Origin: Lepisosteus oculatus
Taxonomy: Eukaryota > Chordata > Actinopteri > Semionotiformes > Lepisosteidae
Reading direction: 5' to 3'
Length of the DNA stretch: 64,000 bases
Assembly (NCBI RefSeq): GCF_040954835.1
Contig: NC_090706.1
Coordinates: forward strand, 38,945,148-39,009,147
Within the stretch, counting starts at the first letter, position 1. Each line of letters starts with the position of its first letter. Under the pieces are notes generated by a model. The model was not told the DNA's origin, did no database searches, and was given only the letters and a program-made list of their open reading frames with translations. The translations under genes were made by a program, and so were the position numbers. This document shows, one piece after another, positions 14,201-26,539 of the stretch.

Positions 14201-17200
14201 GTGCTACTGAACTACAGAAGTAATTGCTATTAATTAGTTTAAAAGTTAGTCACCAATACCGAATTTCACATTTTCTTGGCCACTGCTAATATTGCTAAGA
14301 AACCAAGTGCTGCGGGTGCTTCTTAATTTGAAAATACAATTATCTAACCTCGGACCTAGAAGTTAATTAAAATATTACAATCTTTCAGTTTAGACACGAA
14401 GACATAACTCGAGGGAAATATTTGTGGTAACCCTCAGAGCCGCAGTACTCACACGCTGTGTTATTGCGTAAAACGTTGGTGAATATAGAGGGAAATTGGC
14501 TTGGACATGTAATAGCCTTGTAGTAAAATCATTAACTGGTTTATCCGCCACTTACTCGGAAGTGTTTCGCTCACAACTTGTCCAGAAGATTTAACTTTCA
14601 CTTGAAATTAAAAGCGCGCAAAACAGCAGATTACGCACCACTTTAAAATACTAACAGTGTACACGGTTATCATTCGTCACCGAAATCCCTGCCCCTTACA
14701 ACAGTACACAAACCTTCAAGGCTCTTTTTCAATTCGGGGTTATTGTTATAATACGTCTGATAGTTGCTGTCGAAATGGAAATTAAACCCTTGTGCAATGT
14801 CTGGAGGATGAGCGTAAAGGGACGCTGATCTTTTCCACGCTTTCAACCTTAAGAGTCCACTTAAAAGTGCCATTGAGAAAGCTCTGAATATACTACGTAA
14901 TTAGCTTTCAATAATAAGCACCTACAGATCCCCGATCCCCCCCCTGCACACACTAAAAACAAAACCTCTATATAATGTGTAAATGTGTCTGTATCCCATT
15001 TAAGAACAGAAGTAAAAGATTGAAGAACCCTCCAGTTACACAGACCGCTGGGACTCAAAGCATGTACAACACTCTCCCTGAAGTCCCTAACACGCTTTTT
15101 AAAATGTATCTCGTATTTCAGTCACGACCCTGCTCATTGTTGGGATATATTCCACATAATTATACAGCGTATTGAGAAGTGCTGTTGAAAATATCACGGT
15201 ATATGTTTGTAGAAATGTCGGCACCAAGAAATCCGGGTGTTGAAACTTGTGCTGTGGTCTGAATAGAGGGATGATGAGCTGAGCCCGAGCTGACAAAGTT
15301 AAACCGCTTATTATTCTTTCTCCTCGCCCTTTGATTTGAAGAAGTATTGCGATCCGCCGCACCTACTCTTAACCCAAATTCTAAGCGCACATTTAAAATC
15401 AAGGCTTCTGGGTTGAAAAACTTCAGTACAGATCGACCTGCGCGTATTGGCTACGCTTGGAATGATACTGTACCTTCCACTACCAAGTAAAGGTAATTCT
15501 AGTGTCCAATGCCGCGTCTTTTTAGGATGTTTAATCGGCAATTATTTGATTAATATTATATGGGGGAAAAAATGATTATTTTTGTCATCAACCAATCCAT
15601 GTCATTATTTTATCTGGTTGAAGTTTATTATAACAAAATTGTGTTACGAAAGTGACAAAAAAAAGTTTAACATCCTAGATCTCCGAGCAATATTTTCACC
15701 TGGTTTGCATTTTTAATTCGCGCCTTAATCCTGTGATATCGTGTGTCCTATATGACCAGAGAGTGTTGTTCTGTAAAATACATAAACGATTGCATATTAA
15801 AAAAAAACACGGTACAACCTTAACACTCGAAATGTTATAGGTGGGAAATTAGCAAGAAATGAAGACCAGCAAATAAATAATCTAATCTTACACATGATTT
15901 TTTTAATTAAACGGTATTTGTTTTTACCAGTTTGTACGCAAGACTGGCAGTTTGTGAAAACCCACAAGTAGAAGTGTTTAGAAATGTACTATTGTCCCTG
16001 ATAAACGCAACATTGTAATATTTTAAGTGTCTCTTAGAAAAAAATTAAAATCCAAACAAACACTCGCATTCGTTTACATTTCTATTTTGCGCTAAATTGT
16101 TATAATTTATAACCAAAACAAAAGGCGTTGAATAGGATCAGGGCTTCGGACAATTAAAAGACGTTTTGTTAACACAAAGCTCCGCTTCAACAAGAACAAA
16201 TGACTTGGTTTGACCGCATAGTAGGATATCCCTGGTTGACTGTCAAATTTTCTTATCAGGCGTTTTCTAACAGTGCTTCTAAAAATATTTAGGAACTATA
16301 CGATAACTTCCACGTGGTTTATATGTTACTAATGGGATTCAGACTACATCTGGTATTTGAATGCAACAATACACATCGATTTCATGAAGAAATATAAAAT
16401 TATAATATAACCTCTGTTAATTTTCAAAAGGGTATCCACTTTAGATGTTGTTAACCAAGAACCGTTGAAAACACTGGGTTACAATAAGAACTTTAAAAAA
16501 ATAATTAAAAAAAAACAAATTCTCCTCTCAACGCTTGTGCGTTGAACAGGCCCGCGTTTAATATTTTCAGATCGCTTTTCTATTTGAAAGTCCTCTCCTG
16601 TAGGTCCTAAATATATTTTAGAAACCCGGGTCGTTATGTTTGTGTCTTGCAAACTACAGTAAATTACAGTATTGTAAACTGGAAACTACAATCTATGTTA
16701 TGCCCTTGCAAAAATCCGTAGGGTTTGCATACATTTCTGTATTTAGCACCGACTATAAAACCGAGCCCGAAAGCCAGTGTAAATCAACATTCCCCAAATG
16801 AGAACGGACACATTTGAACAAAAGACTGCTCGTTTTATTTTTAAAATATTTGTGTGTTTGTGGACTATCATTTTCACAACCGACTGGCTTTTGTTAACGC
16901 TGCTAGTTAACACAAATTCCGCTTACTGTATAATAGGCCCGTTGGCCATTGCGTAGCCGAACTAAGCAGAGCTGGAAAAAAAAAACACAACTTGTTAGCC
17001 AAAACCTCGCAACGTAAATTGAATGTTTAGCCATTCAGATTTCCTTAATTTTGTGGAGACAGGGAGATTCGTTTGACGAAAATCCAGGCGATAAATTGCC
17101 AGTTTAAATGAATAGATCGCACGGGTTGGATTCAATTGTTCTGGGATGGTGATGTCGCTAAAGGACCAGTCCACAGAGTTGGTATTTTAGATATTTAACA

Positions 17201-18477
17201 ACATAAAGACAACTAAGGCAGGAATTTCGATTGATTCTCTCCAACTAAAAAAAAACAGGATTTTATTCAAACTGCGACAACCAAATATACTGTTTCACTA
17301 ATTACTGGAAAACATTGAGTATTTTGTTAGAAAACGCTGCACCGAATAAAAGTAAAACTGGTGTCCCTGTCAGAACAATAAGCAGACAGCACTGAACATG
17401 CCTTTTTTACACTTTTTAAAAAGGAGTTCTTCATCTAGACACTGGTACAATGAAGTACAGCACATGATGACATCCTTCCTTGATTGCTAAGTAATTAGAT
17501 TTTTTTAAAAAATTATAGTAATTAAAATAATGAGTTGACTTCTTTTACGGCAAATTGTGCGGTTAGGAAACTGATTTCGCCTATTTACGGGTGGGTTTAC
17601 CGATGATAGATGCGCGTCAGAGTCTGTTCTAATTTTCTGAAAACTGCTCGGGTCGCTACAGTCCGGTTCAACACTTGCAGAATAATAATTTACCCCCCTC
17701 CCTCCCTATATTATTATAATTATTATTATTATTACCATGATACAAGTACGAACAAAACGTATTAACCAAAACAGAGCATCAGAACAGTCTGTCCTGTCAC
17801 CCGATTAATTACAGCTGCGACTCGGTCTTCAAATTAATGGTCATTATTGCGGATCTGCGGGCTCCGTGAAGTTCTCGGAGGTGTTTTTTTCCCCCTGTTT
17901 TGTTAAAAAAAAACGAGCTAGCAAAAGCCCACACAGCCCACGATCGAAAAAGAAAATACAATTCTGCAATCTTATTTCATTTTCCCGATAAGAGCGTCTG
18001 TCGCGTCAGCATTCCCGATTTCTGGTGTTTCTTTACGTCCTCGTCAATACCGTCCTCACACATGAAGCTGACTTTGAAATTCTAACAGAACTATACAGCC
18101 GAGAGACATCAAAGATGGAGAAGTACAGCCTGCTCACCTTGGAACCTGTGACCTAAGTATCTGTTCCTCAGAACCCAGGGGTAAAAGTTCAGCGTCTCTC
18201 TCTGATGCGGGCCGAAGAAAGGCTGAGCCGGCAGCTGTAGAGGGTGAAGCGAGAGAGCGGAGCTGGCGGCGTGAGTGCCCGGCTCCGAGAACATCAGATC
18301 CGGGGTGCTGTACAAGGTCCGGCCGGTGTTCTGGAAGCAGCTCCCGAAGGGCGTAGGGTGGACCGATTCGGTGAACCGCAGAGCCGTCGGCCGAACCGGT
18401 TCGTCTCCGGCCGAAGAATTCGCGTCCTTGCCCACCAGAGACTCGATGGTGAAACATTTCTTGCTAGGCTGGTACAT
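2115..18477 (-). CDS. emx3: EMX-family homeobox transcription factor, 3'-incomplete (probably emx3)
   Basis: Empty-spiracles-type homeodomain protein, a nuclear DNA-binding regulator of dorsal telencephalon and other tissues. Two exons lie in the window: 18477-18138 (residues 1-113 plus one base) and 2299-2115 (residues 114-175). They join in frame through a split glycine codon. Visible motifs are the N-terminal eh1-like FTIESLV (Groucho interaction in this family), the FYPWVLRNR hexapeptide-like element near residue 99, and homeodomain positions 1-44 starting at residue 132 ([20 protein letters not shown]). The homeodomain is split after position 44, the usual place for this class, so W48, F49 and N51 lie outside the window. 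RLERAF rather than RLEHAF argues against emx2. Linkage to b4galt7, tmed9 and lman2 (5q35-type genes) and the [10 protein letters not shown] end favour emx3 over emx1. The family call is secure, the paralogue call less so. Confidence 0.9.
2780..2870. repeat. Low-complexity A-rich tract
   Basis: Runs of A with interspersed AAC triplets, a run of eight C, and further A runs. No gene or transposon end is visible here. Confidence 0.8.
12640..12970. promoter_or_regulatory. Candidate conserved intronic enhancer of emx
   Basis: A moderately GC-balanced block in the AT-rich emx intron with several homeodomain-type cores (accaattagctgg, aactaatagc) and strings such as 'gacctcccaggtttaacta' that look constrained and not like random AT-rich DNA. 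No open frame or repeat signature explains it. This is pattern-based only; an alignment to other vertebrates would decide it. Confidence 0.3.
18138..18477 (-). CDS. emx3: emx exon 1 (N-terminal region)
   Basis: Encodes residues 1-113 and one base of codon 114, ending at the donor gtgagc (18137-18132). I chose the ATG at 18477 because the following [14 protein letters not shown] aligns with the standard EMX start (MFQP...). An in-frame upstream ATG at 18501 would add only MSILGVGT and has no family support that I know. The middle of the exon is rich in proline, histidine and serine, and the end carries the conserved FYPWVLRNR and GHRFQ strings. The exon is GC-rich against AT-rich flanks. Confidence 0.93.
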
Positions 18478-21400
18478 CGTCCCAACACCGAGAATCGACA
18501 CTCTCCGCGCGAATGTCCAAAAGAAGAAGAATAATAGTAATTATTATTATTATCTCGAAACAGCCAGGGGATTGCTTCAGGGAAAGTCGCTCGATTTATG
18601 AAGAAAAACAAAACAAACAGAACAGTCCTCAAAATCCACGCGGATTCTTAATCCACCGAGAACTCCATTTCTTAAAACCCTTCCCTTTAATGTAGGAGGT
18701 AAATATTAAAAAAAAAACTTCCCGAAATGTTAGAGAAGACCCGGGCAAGGTGTTTGACAGCGTCCGGGCACGTCTTGTGGTCTGTTTTAATACCACACAA
18801 ACAGTTAAGATCGCCGGAAAAAGCTATCGATTTCGGGTTGCGATGATTGTATTCGACGAAAAGTAATTCATTACTGAGTGTCGGAGCTCGGTGCAAAGGA
18901 ATTCCGGCTTTAGCCTATGACAGGGCAGATGTAACCTCGCATCTCCCGAGGAGCTCAGAAGCAGACAGAAATTCAGCATGCCTTTCACAAGAAAGACCTG
19001 TCACTCACTGCGCCCAATACCTGCCCTCGGGTTCCTCGCTCGCAGAGGTGTGGTGAGCATGCGCACGTCAAGCCATGCAGGAGAAAAGATCAACACGACG
19101 AAACGCAACGCGATAAAATACCACAGCCAGCCTTCGCTGACAGGGACAAGTGCTCAGGCGTCGTGCGAAGTCGTTTTGAATGACTTGTAGGGCCTATATC
19201 GGCGCTTTGGAGGGGGGTGTCTGCACAACCGCAAAGCCAGCGCAGCAAATTTGTTGTCGTTTTTTAAAAATGATGCGATAACGAGAAAAGAGGGTTGAAC
19301 AGCTAATAGCGTATCTCCTAGGATGTAGTTTAGCTGTAGACAAAAGGTGAGATCACATTTTCCCTTAAAAGACAAAAAATAGCAATGCGAACCTTAATGA
19401 TGAGATACGCTATTTCTCTCACTAAGTTATTATTAGTGTGCAATAAGCGGATCTTTGATTTGATCACGCTTCTCCGTGTTATGTTGTCTGTTGGATTTTA
19501 TTATTAGTAAAAAAAGCACACCTCCTAGTGAGGATCTTATTGTAAACTTACTCTTCTCCGAATCTGCACAGTAGGTCTCTATGGGTCACCTCCTCCCAAT
19601 CGGTCATTTTTAGACACGTGGAACAATTGAGTTTTGACCACTGATGAAGGTCACTTGATCAATTAAACTAGATATCGTTTAGGAACGAATATCTCAGCAC
19701 CGTCAAGCTATTGAAAGACCACAGTAGGACGTTTCTTAGGGAGTCTAATCGTCGTCTCCTTCAACGAATCGAAACCCTACGCTTGTTCCCAGTCGTTCCA
19801 GATCAGTGATTCACAGGTGACCTATAAAGACTTCTTGGACTGTAGATCACCAAGATACACTTGACAGACAACACAACGCGTGGGAAACAAGAGCCTTTTC
19901 TCTACATCTCCTGCCACAAAACAAAGTGTAGCTTCTGGGGAGCAAGGCTCTGAACATGGACTCGATGGGTCTGAGGTGCGACCCACGGCGCACACTGCTG
20001 TATTACTGATACACCGGCGTAACACATCTAATATGGAGACAACACAACACAGAATGTCAAAAGGCCGAACAAAAACCAAGACAAAAATACGTGACTTATT
20101 GCCTATATTATTAAATAACCTAGCTTACAGCGCCCCCTGCAAGACTTTCCTTGCACTATATGTGCCTGGGGAAAGTAATTACGTAATAGGACGCTATTGC
20201 ACACGCGGACTTCAGAAACACAGCGCCAGGTTTAATTCAGGCTTTCACAGTAGCGTACAGGACGCACAAAGCATACGGAAAAAACTAACATCTATTATAA
20301 GAACATTCGTGTCTTAAAAGATTTCTGTGAGTTTTGTCCTTGGGTGTGATTACCCTTTACAACAGGCCATTACATCACATCCACTAAGGCAGTGCATTTC
20401 AAAATAGAGGCAAATCCTACAGGCCTGTATACTGCGAGTTTCATATTACGTAAGCCCAACGCTTTTGTGAGGTTTGCGTGTAACCTAATTAAACTCATCA
20501 ATACGAATACGAGCTAAAACATATCAGGGACAAAACGGTGAATACGTCAGTAACACAAAACAACTCAATAAAATTGAAAAATAACCACACACGCTCTCGC
20601 CAACCAATTTTGGCTTTTTCTTACTGGTTAGATGCTGTTTCATTACAGTATTATTAGCACAGGCTTGATTAACTCAAAGGATACAATTCGGTGCTTGAGT
20701 TCATTCACGAGAACGGAGCTTTCCCATTTTTCATTGGTTGCAAACGATCACAAAATAATCACAAAAAAAACATAGTAAATAATAGAATCGAAGTATGCTC
20801 ATTTAAGGATTTTTTCCCCGTATGATTGATCTTTTTATGATCTACCCCATCGATAGGCTACACCTGAAGAAAGTTTCTTCATGTAGTATAACGCACTCCG
20901 AGAGTGGATCTCCGTTTATAGTCCTGCTTCTCTCAAAGATACTCCGACACTCGTCTGCACTCTCTAAATCAATCAACTGGGATTTGAATTTAAAGTAACA
21001 CAACGCTCAATAAAGAAATTCTAGAATTTTCCAAGTGTGGAAAACTCGGAAACGAGCTTTGACTTGCAAATAACAGAAAAACTAAAAATTTTAAAACTAT
21101 GTACTGTTTCACAATACTCTTTTTTTCAATCCATTGAAAACATCCCACAAAGTAAGTATATATTTTTTTAGTATATGCAATTTGGTTTGGAAATGTTAGA
21201 TTAATCGAAATTAAGAGGGCTTTGGATCCCGAAAAGGATTTTTAATTCACATTAAAAAAAAAAAAACGTTTTAGGGATGAGGGATTTTCTTAAAACACAG
21301 TCAAACCGCGCTTTTCGTCATAAAGAAAACGGCGCAGTTCTTACTCGCAGAGTGCGCTCAAAATATTGGAAAATCATTCCTGATGGGAGTTCAGTTCTCC

Positions 21401-23089
21401 TGATTACACGGAGAAATTGTGCGCCCTGTGCAGCTGGAACAGGCTGCGAGTAACCGGAATAAGCATCAGGAATAAGCGTTTCTGATAATGGATGGAGGCT
21501 GAGGATCAGAATTTGGAAATGTTGGTGACCCCAAAGGCAAAACGTCTGACACTATTAGCCTGCATTAGAACATTGTAAGGTGAGATGCTTTTATCAATTA
21601 CATTAAATTGCTAACACGAAAATTGGATGTAGAAACGGTCATATTTGAGTAAGACATTTTTTAAAAATACTGAAAATGTATCCCAGTGTTTCTAATGCGT
21701 TGAAATGCAATGTATTTCATTAACATTTTGTTGTTGTTGTTGTTTTAAAAAACAACTAACTAGCTGTGCTTTGTCATAAGCAGTGTACGGTACCTACGGA
21801 TCATTTTGTGACCGTCAAATTGTCTCGGACAACTTCAGCTCAGTTATTACTTCACAGAGCAATTTATAAGTAGTATGATGCAATGAAAACAAATGCGAAA
21901 ACAAGTAAAAACATGCGCAGAGAGTTTCTTTCTTTCAAAGAGGCTCCAGGAACTGCTGACGTGACCAAAAGTGTATTAAAGTGGAAGCGATCGTGTCACT
22001 TGAAGACCTCTGAGCATCAACCGCTTTTGTGAAGGTGTATCTCACCACATTGATTCATCTTTGAACTTGTAAAATAGTTTAGATGCAATAAATAAGAAAA
22101 ATAAGTAACTCATCATGACACAACATTTTGCGATTATCAGATCGTTTAGGAATCAATTTACAACGTAAATAAATAATTCCTAAAGACGTTACGAATACAG
22201 GATTTGTATTTTATTTTTATTCTGTTCTTCAGTATTTTCGGTCTGGGTGCGGCGCCAGTGCGCAAGTAATTTTTCGGTTACAAACACTGCTTAACTGGCC
22301 CACGTTACACACACACAGAACACCACAGCTAGAACTTCATCCTGGAGTTAACAATCTCGCCAGCTCTGTTTGCCTGACAAGCTGTCCACACCTGGAAGAA
22401 CCCCATCTGAGACGCCAGCTGCCGTGGTCGACCACTTAATAAACACCTTGCACTAAAGGTGTATGAACACATGGATCAGCTATTTTAAATTGAACAGCCC
22501 CCCCGATAAACAGTGGAAATTCCGCAGAAACATCGCCTCCGCGATACCTATGGACAACCTGAGAAACAAGTTTGTGTCGATTTGCTTTTCTGCTTGGTGT
22601 TTTGCTACCACGGCGCATTCTCGTAGCAGAACCATATGGACTAATAGCGTTAGCTTTGCTTTTTGAACGAGTGACCCCGGTTGCTCAGGACACAGCAGGA
22701 AAGGACAAATTCAGTCCGTTTGACACAGACGAAATCCTGTTACTGCATTCCTCGCTCACTTACTGACCTTCCCGCTCTTTCAGATTATACAGCTGCTATC
22801 GACAGGCCCTAGAGCACCTAATAAGTACTCAATAATTAAGTCGGGAATAAATCTGCCTTTTTTCGCACCGTCCTGGGAACATAGACGCATTGCAAGGCGG
22901 TTGAATCGCCAAGGAGAATAAAACAGCTTTTTTGTTGTTGTTGTTGTTGTTTATCAGTTTGTTGTTGTTTATCAGGCGGAAGATCCGTTCTCAGACGAAT
23001 CAACCCGACCGGAGAGCAGCACGTACATAAGCCGACCGCGCCGCGACGGTTTTTACCTCCTTTGTCAGTTAACACATCTCAGATCTCAG

Positions 23090-23540
23090 AAAGAGGGAAA
23101 CAGATCAGAGTCCCCAAACCCCAGGACAGATGTCACCCCTTTCATGTTTGACAATTGTGGCTCAGTGCAGGGGATAAAGGCCCCCCCACTGACGCTATTC
23201 ATGGCCGGCTCAGAGGAAACCCATGTGAACCACGCAGAGGAAGGGCTCTCCGGGTTCCGATAACAGCCCCGTCTCCTCCCTGCTTGGCCCGGCCTGCCTA
23301 ATTCCTCGCCATAATTAATAGCTTTCAGTTGCAGCTTTTGGCCCTACTGCCTTTGATTCCAACGGCCATTAACATCTATTAAATTCGCCTCTGGCAATTA
23401 ATTATATATTGCGGGCTTCCCTGAAAAGAAGCATTAACCGGCTGGAGGTTTTGTGGGCACTGAAAGTGTGAAAGCTGAGTTAAAAAGTGACTATTGTCCC
23501 CCTGCCTGGAACACGCTAACTGATGTTAAGCCCTAACACA
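23090..23540. promoter_or_regulatory. Candidate conserved enhancer upstream of emx
   Basis: About 4.6-5.1 kb upstream of the emx start codon. It lacks repeat signatures and open frames but is dense in transcription-factor-like words: a SOX-like gacaattgtgg, TAATTA cores (gccataattaatagc, ggcaattaattatat), and further ATTA words (ggccattaac, tctattaaatt). The text between them ('ttgcagcttttggccctact', 'ctttgattccaacggccatt') looks constrained. Deep conservation is inferred from appearance only. Confidence 0.4.
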
Positions 23541-24229
23541 AAGAGGGCACCTTACTAAACCGGCGTTAGCTATTTTACTGGTCATAAAAAAAAAACAGAA
23601 CAGGGGATTAGGAAAGCTTACGGCCATAGTCTTTCTTTAAAGAGTCCTGGAAATGTGCCGCTCGAAACCTCGCAGAATGTGGAGCACCAGCGTGGAGATT
23701 CCTTCTTACAATTATATATGGATAGTTTCTTTGGGAGGGGGGGTTCGAGTTGTAAAAAGGAATCGAGCGGGCAAAATGAGCAAAATTGTATTTTAATCGA
23801 ATGGCACGCACAAAAAGAATTAGGAGTCTCGCGAAGTGCGAGGCTGCACAAAGGCTGTTAACGTTTTTAAAAAAAAGCCAAATTAGCGCGGCTGAGGTAG
23901 AGGATCACTATGATTCTTAGCCTGAATAGCAACTGATTTTGAATGTTATGAGGTATTCACTGAGCTGTGCGTACAAAAAAAAGGGGGCTTTTACAATTCC
24001 ATTTTTTTGTACGATTATACACAGTCATTACCTGCCCATTCAGGTTTTATTCGAGGTCGTGTCGTACTTTTTGTTTTTAGTGTTATTTTTCTTTAAGTGG
24101 CCGCGGCTTCGTGGGGTACACCAAACCGCGCGGGTGTCCAGGAGCCGGCATGACGTCACAGCGCCGTGGACGCCACGAGGTGTGCAAGCCTTAGGAGTCA
24201 GGATACTTCCGGGCTAGCTTGGAGTAAGC

Positions 24230-24288
24230 ACATCATCATCATCAAATTAATGATAATAATAATAATAATAATAATAATCGTTTTATTA
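24230..24288. repeat. Compound microsatellite (CAT)n-(AAT)n
   Basis: Several CAT units are followed after 'aaattaatg' by about twelve AAT/ATA units. It is a simple sequence repeat with no further structure. Confidence 0.95.
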
Positions 24289-24335
24289 TTCGTAATTTCT
24301 AGATTTTCCCGCTTTGCATAGATATATACAATATT

Positions 24336-24412
24336 TAAAGGTTTATTCCCTGCTGAAAAGAGAAGAAAAGAAACACAACGTTTCGGCTGTGGAGCTTTCT
24401 TTGGGAGTCAGA
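24336..24412 (-). repeat. Copy of the 'gaagaaggctc-cagccgaaac' repeat family
   Basis: Read on the minus strand this is 'aaagctccacagccgaaacg', then a C/T-rich spacer, then 'cttttcagcaggga'. It matches the order of words seen in the element at 36410-36535 and the fragments at 28604 and 59316. No coding capacity. Confidence 0.65.
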
Positions 24413-24576
24413 TATATATATAAAATATATCTAGGATACTACAATCAATAAAAAAAAATGCGATCAAATTCAATCGCTATTTTTTTCCCTCTAGGAATGC
24501 CATAAATATGAGCAATGATTATTTTGTTCATACGGATAACGGTGTACGGAGGGACAGCATACTTTCTATTAACACA

Positions 24577-24590
24577 GCGCCCCCTAGTGC
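24577..24590 (-). promoter_or_regulatory. CTCF-like motif, leftward
   Basis: The minus strand reads GCACTAGGGGGCGC, 13 of 14 positions of the CTCF core CCASYAGRGGGCGC. By convention the motif points left. Occupancy cannot be judged from sequence. Confidence 0.4.
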
Positions 24591-26529
24591 AAATATGCCG
24601 GGAAGTTATTACTGCCGGTCATTTCAAGTGATCCATCAAACCAGAGCACTCGGCCTTGGTCCTTAAGATACTGGTGCTTCATTTTGAGTTGAGTTGTCGC
24701 TCACTTAATTAAACAATCCTTTTCAATTATTTGCAGTTTCCTATACCGTTTCTTCTCATTTATAACAAGTTTAAATTCATAGTTCAGTTCAAGTCTCCAT
24801 GATCGATCCAGTAATTAATGGCTTAGGAGGACAAGAGATCCTGCAATGATCTGGGCCGAAGGAACGAATGTAACAGTACCTACTGCAGGTGTGAACAACT
24901 TTTAACAGGCTGCCCATCGACGATGCTGCAGCTGGTTTACCTGTAGAAATTTCCTTGTTTTCTGTGGTCTCCAATTTCTAAGATGTTTCGAGCATCACGT
25001 CCAGTCAATGAGAGTTCCGAAGATCAGCCCTTAGATTAGGGTTAAGGCTAATTTCCCACACTGTCGAACTTCGAAAAAGACAAAAAAAAACTTCTAAAAA
25101 GGCCTAATTTAAGAAAATGGATTAATGTATTAATAATTGAATTGAATTTGTAATACAGAGCCCTGCTGGAATGAAACCTGGAAGTTAAGAAATGGGCCTG
25201 AATTCTCTCTCAGGAAACAGTAGGATACAACGACATTGGCCCTTTGTTGGGCCCTATCGGTTCAGGCAGAAATTCTGAAGACAGAAGACACCGTCTTCCC
25301 ACTGATTTCACAGACACCAATTAGCAGTAGTCCTGGGCTACCCAACACAAACTTAGGTTCACTATTTAAAACAAATAATTTCCGAAAGGCAATATGCAAT
25401 ATCTAAAGGTAATATTTATACTCCTGTGTTCGAGTCCTCAGATCTGGGGGCAATACCTTCACCCTCTGAGAAACAAGTTAATGGCTCTGGAGTTTTGCCT
25501 ACACATTTCAGTGACTTTCCGCTTAAGAGTCAAGCTGGCCTGTTTCAAAGGCGGTATCAGCTATACAGTACAGATCCTCCCTGATCTTTAGTAAACACTG
25601 CAGGCACACTTGAAGGAGTCCAAGGTATTGGAGCAGATGTGCTTTAATTGTCTCCTTCCCACACAGTAACACAATACAGCATTGCTCATTTTCTTCACAC
25701 CACCTACTTACAAAAAACATTCCCTCCTGTGTCCAGCTAACCACACACTTCCAGTGTCTTCTGGAGGTTTGCAATTGGTGAGTTCCTGGTGTAGTGATCT
25801 GAGTAATGAGATGGTCTGAAGGGTTTGTCTTCTGCTGTGTTTTAGCTACCAGTGAGATGACAGTCATAATGACAGTATCCTCTCATGAGCCACGAGGCTC
25901 TTTTTGAACCACAAAACAGAAAGAAACTGGGAAATATACAGCAAAGAGGAGAGACTCACTGGGGCAGTGCTGACCCACAGAGCAAATGCTATTTTATTTT
26001 CCATGTTAATGGAGTCCAAAGAGCATTTGCACAAACAAATTCGATTATATTTTATTTTTCAAAATAATTGGCCCCTAATCACCCTTCCTTTACAATATTA
26101 GCATCATGGTGTGTAAAGTCACCCAGGTGCTCACAAACACTAAGACAGGATTTAAATCCATTATGGCATAAAGCATTCAATTGTTGGACAAGCCAAATTC
26201 CCTTAGGGGCAATAAAGGCAATTTCAATTCAATCATCAATGTTGCCCAGAGATTTGTTTTCCAGTGAGTGCTATACTCAGAGGGACCACTTCAAACTGGG
26301 AGCTGAGGAGGAGAGGACACAAAAACACTGCTGCCCTGAATCATGACTGTAGGAATGAAAAATAGTCTCTTCTTTACTAAATGAACAGTTTGTGTTTAGA
26401 ACTGTCAGTAAGTGTTGCTGAGGCTGGTAAGCTATGAACTCTCAACCTGCATCTAGACAAGACCGGATTGGTAAACCACATTATGCACTTCAAAGCTTTT
26501 CCCCTGACTCTTTTCTGGAATGAGTGGAT

Positions 26530-26539
26530 CTGTCAATCA
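26530..26539 (-). promoter_or_regulatory. PBX/PREP (TALE) composite site
   Basis: The plus strand reads ctgtcaatca, the exact reverse complement of the PBX-PREP decamer TGATTGACAG. Further TGTCA words follow at once (ttgtcaattg, and catgacag, which contains the inverse), and another 'ctgtcagtcaaacag' lies at about 26846. The cluster is upstream of emx, and TALE factors are common partners in developmental enhancers. Functional role is inference. Confidence 0.35.

Larger units (their letters stand above)
2300..18137 (-). other. emx intron 1 (15.8 kb, no other gene seen)
   Basis: A single large AT-rich intron. I see no convincing coding exon on either strand. A low-complexity A-rich tract lies at about 2780-2870 and an ATT-type simple repeat near 17705-17735. 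More GC-rich patches at about 9750-10020, 10310-10580 and 11100-11480 look like old insertions I cannot classify. Possible conserved regulatory stretches are at 12640-12970 and, less clearly, 3780-4020. Confidence 0.75.
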
